From NCBI RefSeq assembly GCF_032854445.1, contig NC_088301.1:40227187-40291186 (forward strand): a stretch of 64,000 nt of DNA, written 5' to 3'. This document shows, in pieces, positions 51,776-62,378 of the stretch (position 1 is the stretch's first letter; every line of letters starts with the position of its first letter). A program made the position numbers and the translations under genes. This stretch comes from Liolophura sinensis. Lineage: Eukaryota > Mollusca > Polyplacophora > Chitonida > Chitonidae. A model generated the notes under the pieces. The model was not told where the DNA came from. It was given only the letters and a program-made list of their open reading frames with translations, and did no database searches.

Positions 51776-52635
51776 GTACATCTGAAAATCTGAGACGCTA
51801 TTTATATACGCATGGAACAGTACTTAATTGTTTCTTTCACATCATAGATACATGCCCATTATTGCGCAAGCATCCCTCCCTATGCCGTTCAAGTTAAGAT
51901 TCTGCAAAAGCATGCCGATTTTTTTAACATTCTGCAGCTGTTCTGGCAAAGGTGACACCATAATATATTAGCAATATAAGTGCCTGCTTCCCACGTTGTA
52001 TCACAACTAACCATTGTTGATAAAGAAATACTGTGAATTAAATGAAATATATCATAAATATAACAGTATCAAGAAATTCAGATATTCCGACATGTACATT
52101 TAAGTTTAATATATGCATGCATATACTTTTGGAAAGATCCATAGATCAATGTATAAGGTACCTGGATATCCATGCTACAATGACTCTCATGGTCAACCAT
52201 TTAAATTATTTGATTTTTTTATTTCAAGCTTTCACAAGCCTGTATAGACATCCGAATGATCATGATGACCCAAAAACCATCACACATATAGTTCAACATA
52301 TACATGACTAAGCAAGGATACACTGCATACATATACATTTTAAGTAAAACAAAACATTCAGGCGTGCATATGCGTATGAACACTGATTAAAAAAGAAAAA
52401 AAATAAAGTTTTTTTTTCTTCAGGAAATGTTGTTATATATCCAGAGAGCTATTAAGAGATTTAACTGCGAATGCTAATCAAGTTTGGAATTTATTCATGT
52501 ACTTTTCAAATTTATCGGGAATATTCTAATTGGCCCAAGTACATAAGCCGTTCATGTTATCTGCAAGATTCTTGGTTTAAGCTTCATGCATGCATATAGC
52601 TGTCGGTCGCCCAGCATGCAGGGTTAAATTAGCGG

Positions 52636-52801
52636 AGGTCATTTTCACCCTGTATACATGATAATATTTCTTCCTTGTTAATGACGCGATGGTCAAAGCA
52701 ATGCGGGCAAGGCAACCGGTCAGAGGTCAGTTAACGGTCAGCGTCATAACCGTGCAGCTGTTCTGTCAGCGTATGGTCAGCTGCCGGCCACGGTCCGGTC
52801 A
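52636..52801 (+). promoter_or_regulatory. Cluster of seven same-strand GGTCA half-sites
   Basis: N-GGTCA hexamers occur at 52636 (AGGTCA), 52690 (TGGTCA), 52717 (CGGTCA), 52724 (AGGTCA), 52735 (CGGTCA), 52774 (TGGTCA) and 52796 (CGGTCA), all on the plus strand. 52717 and 52724 are spaced by one base (DR1-like); 52724 and 52735 by five (DR5-like). Nuclear receptors bind AGGTCA half-sites as such direct repeats, so an enhancer for that family is possible. A diverged tandem repeat around 'cggtcag' is the alternative. No gene is visible nearby. Confidence 0.35.
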
Positions 52802-53375
52802 TCTATAGCGTGTTAACGACGTCGTTTTGTCGATCAGATATGGGAAGTTGCCCTCCGATCGGATCGAGACACACAGGGCTTAATTCGCCAAGTCGTATCC
52901 GGGCACTGGGCATGCAGAGGAAGTCTGATAGAGCTATCAAAGCCAGATATTTACACGGAAGCGGCCATTTCGTAAGAGCTAATTAACACCCGGTTTTACA
53001 TTCTGAACTAGCTTTGTAAGATAAGCCTGAATCATGGAAAATTTGTGCGAAGACAGCAGCGAAAACAAATTGCCATCGCTCATGCATGGATGTGGGCAAA
53101 CCGGGAGAAGGAATTACCCTTTGCCTTAATTATCTCAGACGTGCCAAATCTGTTGAAGTAAATGTCTTTGGTATCTCTTTAACAACTTCGGCCAGCGCTA
53201 TCTGTTGATCTCTTGTACACCCACCCATGCGTCCATACAGACACTTGCTACAATCTTGTATAACTCACGACAGTATGTATATACGGCAGATTGTTGAGTC
53301 ATCAGTTGTCTAATTGCTTTGTAGAATTCACACAGTGCTGCTTAAAACATCATTTGTAAGAAGAAGAAATGATAT

Positions 53376-53613
53376 TAATTTATTTGATATGTTTGATGTA
53401 TTGCGGTACTCAAGAATATATCACTTAGAAAATGGCGGTCAGCCGCGAACGGGGGTAACGCAAGACCACGCACGTTGCTGGGCATGGTAGACTTTCCCAC
53501 ATATCCAATGGGAGAGGAAACTAGGATAAGGTAGATTTGAACTCGTTGCAATCGCATTGGTGAGAGGTTGCTGTATATCATCCACCGTGCTGAGCTAGAA
53601 CGCTATCCCATGG
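53376..53613 (-). mobile_element. SINE family A, long diverged copy with tRNA-like head
   Basis: The plus strand starts with the ATTT-rich tail and 'gcggtactcaagaatatatc', then a diverged body, then a tRNA-like head read on the minus strand: 'gttctagctcagcacggtgg' as A-box region and 'gagttcaaatc' as B box (about 53533-53545). Flanks are gaagaaatgatat (53363-53375) and gaagaaataatat (53614-53626), a 13-bp target duplication with one mismatch. Divergence of body and duplication indicates an older insertion than those at 14, 17 and 25 kb. Confidence 0.8.
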
Positions 53614-53722
53614 GAAGAAATAATATGACTCAATATACATATATTTACTCCATGATATGGAACTCAGAGAAATTGAAAGGTAAATATACACATATAGTTG
53701 CCTATTTACAGATTATATATAT

Positions 53723-53738
53723 ACTCCATCATTAGAGA

Positions 53739-53809
<71 letters not shown>

Positions 53810-53827
53810 CTCCATCATCAGAGATTA
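53723..53827. repeat. (AT)n microsatellite inside a 19-bp direct repeat
   Basis: The AT array at 53744-53802 lies between actccatcattagagatta (53723-53741) and actccatcatcagagatta (53809-53827), which differ at one base. The flanks suggest a duplicated unit whose interior is mainly the expanded AT array. Confidence 0.9.
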
Positions 53828-55763
53828 TGCAACCTAGAAAAAATCCTATATAAGCATACATGTGTACACCTGCACATATATAGACCTTATCGGCCTATTT
53901 GGGTTAGACGATGAAATGATGTTTGCAGAAGACATTCCAGGGTCTCCTATATCCAGTCATGCAAGCAGATGATCTTGCATTGTGTCTTACTTTTCCTCTC
54001 GTCCAGATGACTGCCTCACATATTCATAAGTAGAGCATATCGATATGGTACACGAATGACCCTGCTGTACAGCTGGACATTTACAGATCGAGGCACTGCG
54101 GTCAGTGTCTGAATGGGATCAATATATACATACACATGTATATATGTGCATGTAACGTGCCGTTGATATAATTCTCGATCTCTTTTTCCAAGTCTTATGA
54201 GGTGTAGGCCCAATACTTAAAAAGCCACTAGATTATATTGACAAAGTTTGTGACTTTACCTGTAATTCTCTTTTGTCTTCATATAATATTTATTGGTGTA
54301 TGCATTATTAATCTTGTAGGCTACCTTTAACTTGGTCATAACCAAATTGTATTGTGTTAGCACTCATGAAAGAGTTTGGATTTAAATTTGGATGTGCAGC
54401 AGGCGTGCGGTATCTATACAGCTATTAACTTTATATGCTCTAAACATTCGTGTCAGGTCTTGTGAGAACTTAGAAAAGTAATACCAAGTTAAAAAATTTA
54501 TTAATTACGTTAACTGGTATGAACGAAAATACTATACTAATATACACATATGTATTCCAACAAAAGTATTGCACTGTATGCGTTGAGCGGTTTTACGAGC
54601 ATATGCGTGTCCACATATGCATCATTGACAGCGCATGCGTCCGTCGTGACCTGCAGCGGTACCTTTTGAACTTTCCACGCACCCAGACTTCCTTGAGCTC
54701 ACTTTCTCGCATGTGATGCTTGGGCATGTAAGAAAATCGAACCAACAACTGCATCACCGCAACGATGACGACCGGGCTGCACGTTCCTGTAAGTCATTGC
54801 GCTGTCGCATATATGGACCGGTTCGACAGTCTATATAGCTATGACAAGAGATTAAACTGCTAATAGCAGGTATCTTATATTGTTTCCAAACCCATAGATC
54901 TGTTGAGAAAGTCAGGCTTGCCGGTGGAACAGTTATGCATGCAACTGTTTGTTAGTATTGGTTATTAATCTGCTTTAAAAATACCTTCTGATTTACCAAT
55001 CATTTTAATTCATGTTACAGAGTATGTAGTTCTCATCTTGCTGCCAGATTTTTTGGTGATTGTTCTTCCTGTGTGCTGAATGATTCGGTCCAACTTCATC
55101 CTGTATCATGAAGGTTTGTTCTCTTGTCACAACTGAAGCTCATAATTCTATGATGTAACAAAAAAATATGCTCTGCTGTAAAACACATTTCAAAATATCT
55201 ATGGCTGTAAAATAAATTTTTATACAGTATCGCTGAAAGGCTTTTCCTTTCATTCAGGCGCACTGTCTTTCGATATGTAATTGACCCATAATCCTTACTG
55301 TTTTCAGCCACTTTTTATTTTTGGGTTTGTTTTGTTCGAAGTATAACCTTGACCCTATATATCTTGTTTGTACACAGTTATTTGTCTGCTGTAATCCAGA
55401 AAAAAGAAGAAAACAAAGCGGGTGACTGACTCCATGGAAATTCACACGAATGCACTTCATGGACCGACCAACAAGGCATTAGCCTGCGATGAAAGACTCT
55501 ATTGAGCCGACGTATACCATTCATGCTTATCAGGTGAATGACGGTCGTGTTCCAGAACTCTAGGTTGGATATAGATTTTCATTCAACCCATAAGGGGATC
55601 GACAACTCCGAGTATTACTTGATGATCAGGCATTTTTCATGTTTACAAAGGCTATGGAATCTCTGGCCATGTCAAAGACATAATGGACAAGAATCGTGCC
55701 TCATGTTAATGGAATCGTGATGGCATTATTTCGTTTCAACTGGTCCTGGTCACGCCGAAGACC

Positions 55764-55785
55764 ACTGCGCGTGCGCGTGACGTCA
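55764..55785 (+). promoter_or_regulatory. CpG-rich patch with full CRE palindrome
   Basis: actgcgcgtgcgcgtgacgt continuing to a perfect TGACGTCA at 55778-55785. The CRE (CREB/ATF site) sits directly beside an alternating CGCGTGCGCG motif close to an NRF1 site. CpG-dense sequence is rare in this window, so a small promoter or enhancer is possible; no transcript start is evident. Confidence 0.3.
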
Positions 55786-57406
55786 TCGATATTACGCGAG
55801 GTCTTCTCGACAGGCATGCATTTTTTCATTAATGAGGCCGATACGACCTTGGTCGTTTGTTTTGGGGCCTGTCTTAGACAGTTGATAACATCGATGCCCT
55901 GATCTGGTTAATTACCCTCCTTTATTCTTTTATGTACACAAACCAATATCGGTACTGCAAATAAAATTATGAGTTGGCCCTTGCTGTTTACTTGGAAGTC
56001 ATATGTCTGTGTAACAGTTTAGATGCCTTCATTTTTACTGCGCAAATACATGAAGTGTTTTGGAGATACCCAGGAGATGCGTGTAACCATGGATACAGCT
56101 GGGAAAAATAATAGACCCAGTTTTACAAAGAGCTCGTTAGCGTGTACGTAACATCCACACCTCTCAGTGTCCTACATTGTATATATTGTCCTTCTTAGTA
56201 AGCCTCTGGCCATTTTACGAAGTTGTTGTTCTTAACGTTGCATCAGTGGCATTAAAAATGCATTGTGACGTATGTTTTGACATTTGTGCCTTTGCCAATT
56301 AGGACGTTCCGCCCAGCGAAACTTAACTGACTGCTTCGTAAAATATCTTAGATGTTCTCGGCGCTGTAGTTCCACAGTTTATTTGTATGTTATGGTCTTT
56401 TTTAATATGACATCATATACCACATCGTTTGAATTTTCACATTATCGCCATGTAACGTTAAATGGTTCAGCCGTCTTTTACTGAAAGTTCTATACGTCAG
56501 CATGGTAGCGGTCTTAATTTTACGCAAATTGAAGTGTTAGAGGCGGCTATCTCTCAAAGAAAGGTGTATATGCACAACATTAGTAATAAGGCAGATAATT
56601 AATAAAAAATGTAAAATGTCAAGATTTCTGCACCTTGTTTTACAACGGGTTTCAAGTATATGTAGGCTCCTACCTTTGCCCTGAGCAGCAGAATGCAGGC
56701 CGAAAAACATGCATCATTTCAACAGTTACTTCCAAGGATGATGGCATTTTTGCTTATGTACAGATTCTTTACCTCTGTCTCATGACAACAACTGCAATTC
56801 ATTATTGACCGCATGTTTCAGGATATGTGTATATCATTCCAAATACCGAATGTGTCATTATCCTTTAACGTGTAAAACGTTATTGAAATCAGCGTTGTAG
56901 TTCACGAGTCAGCATAGTATATACCTATAAATGTGTTTCAAGTCAATTGTGAGGTTCTTCTCTGGTGTTATCTTACATGAAATTTTCATGGAGATTTATG
57001 TCTTCAATAATATGTCATATATTTCGCCCATATGACTTCCGAAAAGTAGGTATATACTATCCAGTTTCATCCATCAATATATACCGACCTCCTTTGCATC
57101 TGAGTGAAATCTGAACAAATTGAGAATGCATACATGGGCATTAAACAACAATCAGTCATACTGTCATCAAAATGTTCTAATCTGAAAACCTCTCGCGTAT
57201 AGCTTGTCTGGGAGAGCAAGTGACCGTCACTGCCTTATAGTATAGAGATCTCCTGGATCACACCCTCCACGCAGAATAGAACTGCTGTTTGTATAATTTC
57301 ATACAACTGATATATTCAACAACTAATTCCTATAAGCCATTATATGCGTATATGCATGTATATACATTGTGTATATTTTGGGGGATTTTTTTTTTGTTTT
57401 GTTGTT

Positions 57407-57425
57407 GGGGGGGGGGGGGGGGGGG
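57407..57425 (+). repeat. Poly-G tract after T-rich stretch
   Basis: About 19 consecutive G preceded by T-rich sequence (attttttttttgttttgttgtt). Confidence 0.9.
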
Positions 57426-57548
57426 CGGGATTGTAAAGGCAACGCTGTTGAATTAAGGAGAACCTCAATCGTTTAACTCCGGTCATCTTGATGCATTGAA
57501 ACATGGGACATCAGTGTGCTATTTCAATTTAGATTGATATAGTAGAGC

Positions 57549-57549
<1 letters not shown>

Positions 57550-57609
<60 letters not shown>
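57550..57609. repeat. (TA)n microsatellite
   Basis: Uninterrupted TA dinucleotides over about 60 bases. Confidence 0.98.
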
Positions 57610-57611
<2 letters not shown>

Positions 57612-57912
57612 CAATCTGACGACACTCAGAGTACAAATCAAAAGCGATTACTAGAGGAATTGTCTGGGTATACACGTCGGATTCACATCGGGCGTTTCCA
57701 GTAAGGAAATACATTCATCTCCAGCTGTATATCTGCATTCAGTCCCGTATGTCATATATAGTATATAGCCTATTTTCAGAATTTTCATATATACTGCTAA
57801 ACAGGTTCAGGGGTCTATCGTATTGGATAAGCATTATACACACGCAGTTGCACATATTGTCCAGTCAAGCATTCATGCTTATATATAATGCTGACCAGAC
57901 TAATTCAAATAA

Positions 57913-57938
57913 CAAAAAAAAAAAAAAAAAAAAAAAAA
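57913..57938 (+). repeat. Poly-A tract
   Basis: About 25 consecutive A. No SINE or LINE body was recognised immediately upstream, so a retrotransposed origin is only a possibility. Confidence 0.9.
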
Positions 57939-59030
57939 GAGGAGTGGGTTAATGCGTTCTCCTGGTCATAGACACATGCTAATCTGCCATTCACATGCAT
58001 GTCACATACATAACGCAGTGGTTCAATCCCAACCGCAGGCGACGAATCGTCACGGTTCCCCCGAGCCGCCCGATTCTGAGGGGGGGCCTGTATTGGTGGC
58101 AAACAGTAAGGGGTCGACAGCGGTATGCATGATGCATGTCTGCATGGTGATATATAAATTGTCTTCCATGCGGTTCGTGGCGACTATAAAGCTTCCACCT
58201 GGGATTTAATATATAAGGTCTGATGAAGCTTCCACCATTAACATGACGTATATGTTGGCGTGAAATTCATGTAAGGCGAAATCACGCCTATTGAGCGAGT
58301 TTTAAGTGTTTTCAGATAAGACTACTGTTCACGTCTCAGCCTTGTATCATTTTGAAGGTAACTCACGTTGAGAAATGGGAGTGTATTGATGTCATTATAC
58401 ATAAATTAAATGTCACTATAAACTGAACTTGCGATGTGGTTGATTCCGTGCGTTACATGTGGGAAGGAGGGTACATCACTGACTTGTCAGTTAAGGCCGG
58501 TGATTTACTTCGTGCAGGCACACCAATAGATGGGGTCCGCATTTTAAACTATGCCACAATCGAAGGGAGATAACTATGACCTGCTTGTGCTATTTAGGCC
58601 TATAAAGGAATATCTCGGGCAAATCTTTTATGCTAGTGAACCCCTTAACCAGTTCACAATGAGCATATTTCTACTAAGGGCTATAGTGATAAATAAAAAT
58701 GTGATCGTGCAGTGAGTAAACAAACAACAAAGGTACAAGAAAGCAGGATTTGCGTGGGTCTACGTACATAGAGTGAAATTACATTGAACTTAGTTTGTGA
58801 CGTAGCGCATCCGCTTTAGAACCCACGTCATCAGTGACATCACTTAATTAAGGTTACCCTCCCTCGAGGCAAAAGTACATTGTTTGTTGTGAGGTCTTTG
58901 GAGAGCGTTACCTAAATGACGGTTAGGCCACGGAAATGATATCTTATTTGTTGACAACGAGTAATACTAAGCTCCTGGCCTGGTAGTTTAGATTCTAAAC
59001 ATGCATAAACCATCAAATCCAGTTAGCACG

Positions 59031-59150
59031 ATAAAAAAAACCCAAAAACAAACAAAAAACAAAACAAACAAACAAACCCCCCCCCCCCCAAAAACAAACA
59101 AAATAAAACAAAAAAACCAAAACAAAACAAAAAACCAAAACAAAAAAAAA
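59031..59150 (+). repeat. A/C simple repeat, (CAAA)n-like with C12 block
   Basis: About 120 bases of AAAC, AAAAC and AAC units with a run of about 12 C at 59077-59089. Purely low complexity; the minus-strand open frame of Phe, Val and Cys here is an artefact. Confidence 0.95.
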
Positions 59151-59753
59151 TACTACCGACAGTGGGGGCAATAAGTATAGGAATGTAATGATTAAGGGCG
59201 ACGAAAACACTTTAAAACGACATATATGTCAGTCGAAAGGCCATTCAAAGAATTTTTTGGAAATATTTTTATACCATCAGATTGTATACTGTAGTCCCTT
59301 GGAACCCAGTGTGTGTCAGAGACGTCATTTTTCTTTTTTGAGTGAATGTTCATTTCGGGTTCATTTGACGAATGCATTCATACGGCCCTATACAAGTAAA
59401 TGGATTCTAATTCAGAAGTTAAAGTGCAAAAACCTGACGAGACGTCACTGGTCACAATATAATCAGAAAAGGCCGTCAAAGAATCCAGTGTTTCAAAGGC
59501 GTTTATGGCGTTGAGCCATAATCATTCATTCATCCATTCAAAGACGTTTTAGTCAATTGAAAAAAAAAATGTAAAAAATAAATCACGCTATTTTCCAGTA
59601 CATTGTTTAATGGTCTTTCATATGTCCCATACTTACGCAGTGTTTTGGGTCAGCTGAGTGGGGTCGTTATTTGGCTCATTTTATTATTACATTCACTAAC
59701 ACTGCGCATACACGTAATAACATGACATATATAGAAGATAAGTATGTATGTAT

Positions 59754-59967
59754 AGGGGTTTAACGTCGTACTTCATATTTAGCGTCAGGTCATATGACGA
59801 GTCCATGCCGCCAAAGTACTGTCGTCACTAACGTATCATGATGACGACATCTACCGTTACCAACAAGTACCATCTTTTAAGGTCTTTGGTATGATCCGAC
59901 ACGGGTTTGATCCCGTGGTCTGCAGACTACGAGGCGGACGATCTAGCAATCAGGTCACCGAAGCGTT
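59754..59967 (-). mobile_element. SINE family B copy, antisense
   Basis: The plus strand begins with the complement of the tail (aggggtttaacgtcgtactt) and contains 'gtcaggtcatatgacgag' and 'accatcttttaaggtctttg'. It ends in a tRNA-like head read on the minus strand, with B box gggatcaaaccc (complement of 59903-59914) and A-box region 'tgacctgattgctagatcg'. It has lost part of the central block relative to the copy at 43479. The (45-bp)x3 tandem repeat begins 19 bases beyond its 5' end. Confidence 0.8.
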
Positions 59968-59985
59968 CAAATATTTCACCTCATA

Positions 59986-60120
59986 GTTCTATTTGAATGT
60001 GTACGTCTGTATATACTTGCAGGGAATCGAGTTCTACTTGAATGTGTACGTCTGTATATACTTGCAGGGAATCGAGTTCTACTTGAATGTGTACGTCTGT
60101 ATATACTTGCAGGGAATCGA
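59986..60120. repeat. Minisatellite, 3 x 45 bp
   Basis: Three near-identical 45-bp units begin at 59986, 60031 and 60076 (gttctacttgaatgtgtacg, then tctgtatatacttgcaggga and atcga). Only the first unit differs (attt for actt). As 45 is a multiple of three, one minus-strand frame (complement of 59981-60181) stays open and reads three repeats of DSLQVYTDVHIQVE; this is probably fortuitous. Confidence 0.93.
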
Positions 60121-60944
60121 GCAGAGAGGCAACATGCTGCATGGTGTCGACTGAAATAAACTGCAACACAAATATATACATGTAGTAATAATCATAATGA
60201 TGGCAGAGCCATGAATTTTTTTCACTCCTTTTTAAAGATTTTAGAGCATCTAAATATGGGAAACGTAATATTTAAAGCTAGAAAATTAGCTACTTTTTGC
60301 ATTATTAATACACATTGCTCAATAAATTTCAAAATAATTCGCTGGCACAAAATGAACTATATATATAGGCCTCATGGTTAATGTATCAAATTTCCCCGTA
60401 TTGTTTTGTCTTTCGTATTTATGTACATGTGAATATTTTTCCTACACTGATCATACGGACATTCACTTTGATCATGTCTTTTGGATCGATATACCCGAAG
60501 CCCATCGTGAATTGTGCACCGCGTCTGTCAATATCTATCATCTCCTCGATTTTCTCCTGCAATTAACTTCAAGTCATACAAGAATATTAATATATTCTTA
60601 TACCCGATTTGATTTATTCACACCGCATGCTTCAATACCGAAATGGGATTAGTTGATTTAACATTGATGTGAAGAACGTGGTTTTGTGCTTGGGCAGATG
60701 CAAAGACCAGGTTTGTCCTTTTGATAGTTAATCCGCGAGATTCACGAATGCCTATTCATTGTGGAAAGCTGGTTCTTCAATGAATTGATTCAAGTTGAAA
60801 CGTGATAGCAACCTCAACTTTCAAATTCCCTGTGCACGTACAGTATAAAGAATCCCAGCATGTCGAATTAAGACAACAGCTCGTCACTATGCACAAATTG
60901 AAGAACTGTCATCCGAAGTTAATTTGCTCACTATACTATAATTA

Positions 60945-61310
60945 CGGCCGGTTAACATATATCTGTGTTGTGCGTTAGTCGCGAGATCTAGCTGGGATCA
61001 AACCCAGGTTGAGTCACACCCAAGGCTTTAAAAATGGTACTTGTTGTTGCCGCACTTGGCCCTAAGCAATGAGAGGTTGGAGCAAGGAAACAGGACTGGT
61101 TGCGCCCATGTCAGTATAATGTGAATGTGTGGAGTGTCATGTCTGGTGTCTTCGGCATGATATACTCCAGTGGCGGCAGCACTTTGGCCGCATGGACTTG
61201 CCTTGTCACATGAAGACACATTATAGCCTATGTACGGAAAAACCGATCTCGAATCATTCCTCGTCGCCATATCTGGCTAAAAAATCGTTGAGTATGACGT
61301 AAAACCGCAT
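60945..61310 (+). mobile_element. SINE family B copy followed by CA-rich tail
   Basis: A degenerate tRNA-like head (gttagtcgcgagatc as possible A box, gggatcaaaccc at 60994-61005 as B box) leads into 'tggtacttgttgttgccgc', the central 'gactggttgcgcccatgtca', 'ccagtggcggcagcacttt' and the 3' end 'gttgagtatgacgtaaaacc'. A (TACA)(CA)n microsatellite follows at 61311-61337. The central block clearly matches the copy at 43479. No target duplication was found. Confidence 0.8.
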
Positions 61311-61458
61311 GTATACATACACACACACACGCACACAGTATGTGTGTGAATATGAATATTCCTTGAAAATAACATGAAGTTTGAAACTGCAGTTGGAATA
61401 TAACAGAATGTAGAAAGTTAAGAAGGCGTTTTATTTTTTCCCTATGTATATGTATATA

Positions 61459-61665
61459 CTGTTAAGGTTAGCAGAAATTCTGTTGTCTGAGTGATGCTAA
61501 ACTGTATTCTGTTATTATAACACAATGTTGTGTCATATTCAGCTAAAAGAATGGTTCTGTTGAATTAATAGAATGCGTGTGTTATATTTAACAGAATTGT
61601 CTGCTGCAGTAACAGAATACATTCCAGTATCACTCAGATGACAGAATTTCTGTTAAATTTAACAG
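61459..61665. mobile_element. MITE-like element with about 56-bp imperfect terminal inverted repeats
   Basis: The left arm (61459-61514) reads ctgttaaggttagcagaaat, then tctgttgtctgagtgatg and aactgtattctgtta. The complement of the right arm (61610-61665) reads ctgttaaatttaacagaaat, then tctgtcatctgagtgata and gaatgtattctgtta. The middle of about 95 bases is non-coding and contains further 'ttctgtt'/'aacagaat' motifs and a small acacaa/ttgtgt hairpin. The structure fits a non-autonomous terminal-inverted-repeat DNA transposon or foldback element. The target duplication is not clear (a TA is possible), so the superfamily cannot be named. Confidence 0.7.
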
Positions 61666-61841
61666 ATTAATTGCTCTATCAAGGGAGGTAATTGAATATA
61701 CGATACGTTTATTTATTTATTTATTTACTTATTTGACCGTTGTAAAAGAACGAAAGAATACCACACATGTAACTGGAACAATGACCTTTACATATGTTAA
61801 ATTATTGAGGATTTCTAGTTGTGTGTTATTCTTCTTACCAG

Positions 61842-62118
61842 AATAAGTGAACCGTGGGACACAGTGATCCACTGATTCAGATTGTGCAGCAACTATCCCA
61901 ACCAAGTAGCCACACCAGATTAATGCACCAGACAATGAAAAGTGTCAGTGATCCACCATCCTCCATCAGGTCGTCAAATAAAATGTCAGTGATCAACAAT
62001 TATCAATTCGGTCGTACAATTAACATCGAGTTCCACCCTACTCAAAAGGTCGAATTCAGAAATGCAATAAACTCTCTGCATGCCGCCACACACACAGGAG
62101 AAACAATCCATGTGGGGT
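61842..62118 (+). other. Possible coding exon, unrecognised product
   Basis: A pyrimidine-rich stretch ending in an AG acceptor (ttattcttcttaccag, ending 61841) is followed by an open segment and then a strong donor-like GTAAGT at 62119-62124. The frame read from about 61854 includes MHQTMKSVSDPP and, later, INIEFHPTQKVEFRNAINS, ending at HVG before the donor. If it starts at the acceptor it meets a TGA at 61848-61850, so it would have to be a first coding exon beginning at an internal ATG, or a chance opening. The peptide has exon-like composition but I recognise no family. It lies between a MITE-like element and the antisense retroelement fossil, so it could also be unrecognised repeat sequence. 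Confidence 0.25.
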
Positions 62119-62124
62119 GTAAGT

Positions 62125-62378
62125 AGCTTCCGGTATTTTGGCCAAGCTCAATTCCTTATATTATGTATTTTGGTCATAACCTTGGAAATGTGGGGAAAAG
62201 CAAGCAATGCTAAGTAGACATAAGTACAACCACAAAACTAAATAATATAAAAGCTTTTCGTGACAGTTCAATGAAAATATTCAACTAAATTCTAAACTCG
62301 ATTTAGTATGAAACATCTCTGTAACAATTCACAAGGGAGACCATGTAGCATCAGCATTTTTATGTACCACAAGGCAAT
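62125..62378. other. Region beyond the hydrolase frame, possible 3' end of the retroelement
   Basis: About 250 bases of AT-rich non-coding DNA after the SGNH frame stop. Terminal or internal direct repeats of a DIRS/Ngaro element would be expected here, but none is obvious by eye. Confidence 0.5.

Larger units (their letters stand above)
48381..52635. other. No gene recognised
   Basis: Includes the poly-C tract and an open frame of 117 codons at 50401-50754 (plus) whose sequence suggests no family. The stretch 51000-52500 is especially AT-rich. Confidence 0.65.
53828..59030. other. No gene recognised
   Basis: AT-rich DNA with a TA microsatellite, a poly-G and a poly-A tract, and the small CpG-rich patch at 55760. 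No open frame has a recognisable product. Confidence 0.65.

Noticed and set aside
59013-59210. Hydrophobic Phe/Val/Cys-rich membrane protein
   Set aside because: Translation of the A/C simple repeat on the complement.
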